A stretch of 7,941 nt of DNA from Chitinophaga pinensis. GTDB taxonomy: Bacteria > Bacteroidota > Bacteroidia > Flavobacteriales_D > Crocinitomicaceae. A program made the translations under genes and the position numbers. Where the stretch lies: the NCBI GenBank assembly GCA_945861175.1, contig CAMATR010000060.1:1-7941 (forward strand), written 5' to 3'. The notes beneath the pieces are model-generated. The model was not told the origin of the DNA. It worked only from the letters and a program-made list of their open reading frames with translations, and made no database searches. The first letter of the stretch is position 1. Every line of letters starts with the position of its first letter. This document shows, piece by piece, positions 6,578 through 7,941 of the stretch.

Positions 6578-6608
6578 TTGCTGACAACAATCTGACTTAT
6601 TAGGTCTG
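6578..6608 (+). promoter_or_regulatory. Candidate promoter for the MscS-family gene
   Basis: TTG (6578-6580) is followed after 20 nt by TAGGTCTG (6601-6608), one mismatch from TAnnTTTG, giving a leader of about 40 nt. An alternative is TTTG (6546-6549), 23 nt, TATTCTTG (6573-6580). Neither is a perfect match, so the assignment is weak. Confidence 0.25.
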
Positions 6609-6654
6609 TTCGTTACTCATAAATTAAATCAGTTGTAATTATTAATTTTACATC

Positions 6655-7524
6655 ATGGTAAATACAATTCAAGAATGGTCAACACATTTATGGCAGTGGT
6701 CTATAAACCACGGGGTTTTAATATTGCTTTATTTGTCTACAGGTTGGTTAATCAACAAAATTGTCTTCCGCTTTATTGATAAAATAACCCGAATGGCTCT
6801 GGTAAGCGATAAACAGACCTCATTAGAAGCCGAAGAAAAACGCAAAAAAACCCTAATTGAAATTTTCACGTGGGCCACGCGCCTTATTGTATGGGGTATA
6901 ATTTTTATGATGGTTTTAAAAGAATTGGGTATTCCTATTGGGCCTATTATTGCAAGTGCTGGAATAATTGGTTTAGCTTTTGGTTTTGGGGGACAATACC
7001 TCATCCGAGACCTGATAACAGGTTTCTTTTTAATTTTGGAAAATCAATACCGCATCGGAGACTTTGTTTATATCAATGGTGTTGAGGGGCTTGTAGAAAA
7101 GATTTCCCTTCGCCTTACCACACTGCGTGATGTAGATGGTACGGTGCACTTCATACCACATGGAGAGATTAAGCTAGTATCGAATGCCGCCAAAGAATTT
7201 GCAAATATAAACCTTGACATTGGAGTAGCGTATGACACTAATGTCAAGCTGTTAATTGAGGTAATTAACCGTGTTGGTAAGGAACTAAAAGAGGACAAGG
7301 CTTATGGCGAGGAAATTACAAAAGCCCCACATTTTGAGCGCATTCAAGAATTTGCAGATTCTGCGATAATAGTTAAAATAAAAGGTGAAACCAGGGCACT
7401 AAGTCAATGGGATATTACGGGCGAATTGCGTTTGCGCCTGAAGTATGCATTTGACGAAGCTGGGATTGTAATACCATTCCCTCAAATGGTCGTGCACCAG
7501 GCAAAAGAGATCATAAAAAAGTAA
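6655..7524 (+). CDS. MscS-family mechanosensitive ion channel
   Basis: 289 residues, close to the size of minimal MscS channels (E. coli MscS is 286). Three membrane helices are visible: about 18-38, 70-90 and the pore-lining third helix from about 95. The third helix has the Gly/Ala-rich packing face ASAGIIGLAFGFGGQ at 100-114, then LIRDLITGFFLILENQYRIG at 117-136 with DFV at 137-139, the family signature joining helix 3 to the beta domain. The beta domain continues with GLVEKISLRLTTLRDVDGTV (145-164) and FIPHGEI (166-172); a cytoplasmic alpha/beta domain ends VIPFPQMVVH (272-281). Such channels open on membrane tension to release solutes during osmotic downshock. ATG at 6655 is the first in frame, with an A/T-rich upstream and no Shine-Dalgarno. 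It stands alone, between two gene relics. No missing residues or frame damage are seen. Confidence 0.95.
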   Translation: MVNTIQEWSTHLWQWSINHGVLILLYLSTGWLINKIVFRFIDKITRMALVSDKQTSLEAEEKRKKTLIEIFTWATRLIVWGIIFMMVLKELGIPIGPIIASAGIIGLAFGFGGQYLIRDLITGFFLILENQYRIGDFVYINGVEGLVEKISLRLTTLRDVDGTVHFIPHGEIKLVSNAAKEFANINLDIGVAYDTNVKLLIEVINRVGKELKEDKAYGEEITKAPHFERIQEFADSAIIVKIKGETRALSQWDITGELRLRLKYAFDEAGIVIPFPQMVVHQAKEIIKK

Positions 7525-7927
7525 ACCAACTCCGGGTTATGCTTGTTACAACTGGAATTTTGGTGGAACAACAGCATCTTTTGACGTGACTCAAACTGGT
7601 TCATACCTCGTGTAAGTAAGCTCTGCTGAAGGTTGTGTTTCAACTGATGAAATTTTTGTAACCGTTGACCCTTGCCTAGGTATTGGTGAATTTGATAACA
7701 CTGTTTCTATCTATCCAAATCCTGCAGCTGAAAAAGTAAGCATCGAACTGTATAACGATGCTGAATTTAGTGCATTTCTGATGGATGAAACAAGACGAAT
7801 TATTGAATACGGCGTTGCTAAAGGAAATCAAGTAGATTTTAACCTTTCTCGCCTTGCGAATGGTATTTATTCTATCACTGTTCTAACAGGAGAAAATACC
7901 ATTACCAAAAAGATTGTGAAGCAATAG
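7525..7927 (+). pseudogene. 3' relic of a PKD-like/T9SS surface protein
   Basis: Immediately after the MscS stop a different frame reads TPGYACYNWNFGGTTASFDV, then TQTGSYLV, a TAA stop (7613-7615), then VSSAEGCVSTDEIFVTVDPC. This is a gliding-motility/PKD-like repeat, normally ...GTYTVTVT..GCxxTD.., with the threonine of the VTV strand replaced by a stop. The frame continues open through LGIGEFDNTVSIYPNPA to GIYSITVLTGENTITKKIVK and TAG (7925-7927), a full-length T9SS type A sorting domain with 47 residues between YPNP and the Gly of GIY, the same spacing as in the intact esterase here. No start codon or signal peptide precedes it, and the 5' part of what was probably a large secreted adhesin-like protein is gone. 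The sorting domain is well preserved, so decay looks recent. A sequencing error at the TAA is possible but would not restore the missing 5' end. Confidence 0.78.
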
Positions 7928-7941
7928 TCACGTTTTTTGAA

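Larger units (their letters stand above)
6232..6654. other. Divergent intergenic region, 423 bp, between barrel/PLC unit and MscS gene
   Basis: It carries the minus-strand -7 element (6251-6258), the operator-like dyad (6278-6300), the metallophosphoesterase relic (6441-6520) and candidate plus-strand promoter sites near 6578-6608. It also holds two weaker dyads: ACCCTAT/ATAGGGT (6347-6353 and 6374-6380, 20-nt spacer) and AGATTGTT/AACAATCT (6555-6562 and 6586-6593, 23-nt spacer). I see no RNA gene or intact small ORF in it. Confidence 0.6.

Noticed and set aside
6729..7298. Extra frames on both strands within the MscS gene
   Set aside because: They are shadows of the channel's codons; the channel frame carries the full MscS signature.
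7613..7615. Recoding or stop-codon readthrough at TAA in the PKD relic
   Set aside because: The 5' part of the gene and any start are missing, so ordinary decay explains the stop.
1..7941. tRNA, rRNA, CRISPR, transposase or IS ends
   Set aside because: No cloverleaf, regularly spaced repeats, transposase motifs or terminal inverted repeats were seen on either strand.

Overview
The window looks like Bacteroidota DNA, most likely Flavobacteriales. The support is AT-rich sequence, a type IX secretion (T9SS) C-terminal sorting domain in one intact gene and in two gene relics, A/T-rich translation starts without Shine-Dalgarno sites, TAnnTTTG-like promoter elements, and protein families typical of that phylum. 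I cannot name the species. Roughly 90% of the window is coding or decayed coding sequence.

Minus strand, 4062 down to 1: four tightly packed genes that read as one operon. In transcription order they are a FadL/OmpP1-type outer-membrane channel (2839..4062), an SGNH/GDSL-fold lipoprotein (1521..2831), an alpha/beta-hydrolase esterase with a T9SS tail (197..1501), and a TspO/MBR-family membrane protein cut by the window edge (1..197). The gaps are 7 bp, 19 bp and a 1-nt stop/start overlap. The SGNH protein has lost its catalytic serine and its oxyanion asparagine, so it is probably a binding pseudoenzyme. All four products face the envelope, and a secreted esterase, lipoprotein and hydrophobic-compound channel together suggest capture, cleavage and uptake of a hydrophobic ester. 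The substrate is not evident from sequence.

Minus strand, 6231 down to 4452: a second transcription unit. It has a small outer-membrane beta-barrel protein (5566..6231) with a consensus -7 element, overlapped by 23 nt by an exported PI-PLC-like phosphodiesterase (4452..5588). The phosphodiesterase has no ATG near its N-terminus and contains a perfect 17-bp inverted repeat near its 3' end.

Plus strand: one intact gene, an MscS-family mechanosensitive channel (6655..7524). It sits between two decayed genes: a frameshifted N-terminal scrap of an LpxH-like metallophosphoesterase (6441..6520) and the 3' end of a PKD-like/T9SS surface protein with an internal stop (7525..7927). A third relic, a shrunken T9SS sorting domain, lies between the two minus-strand units (4195..4386). 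Recurrent gene loss at the junctions is the main unexpected theme. I see no tRNA, rRNA, CRISPR array, transposase or convincing intrinsic terminator.
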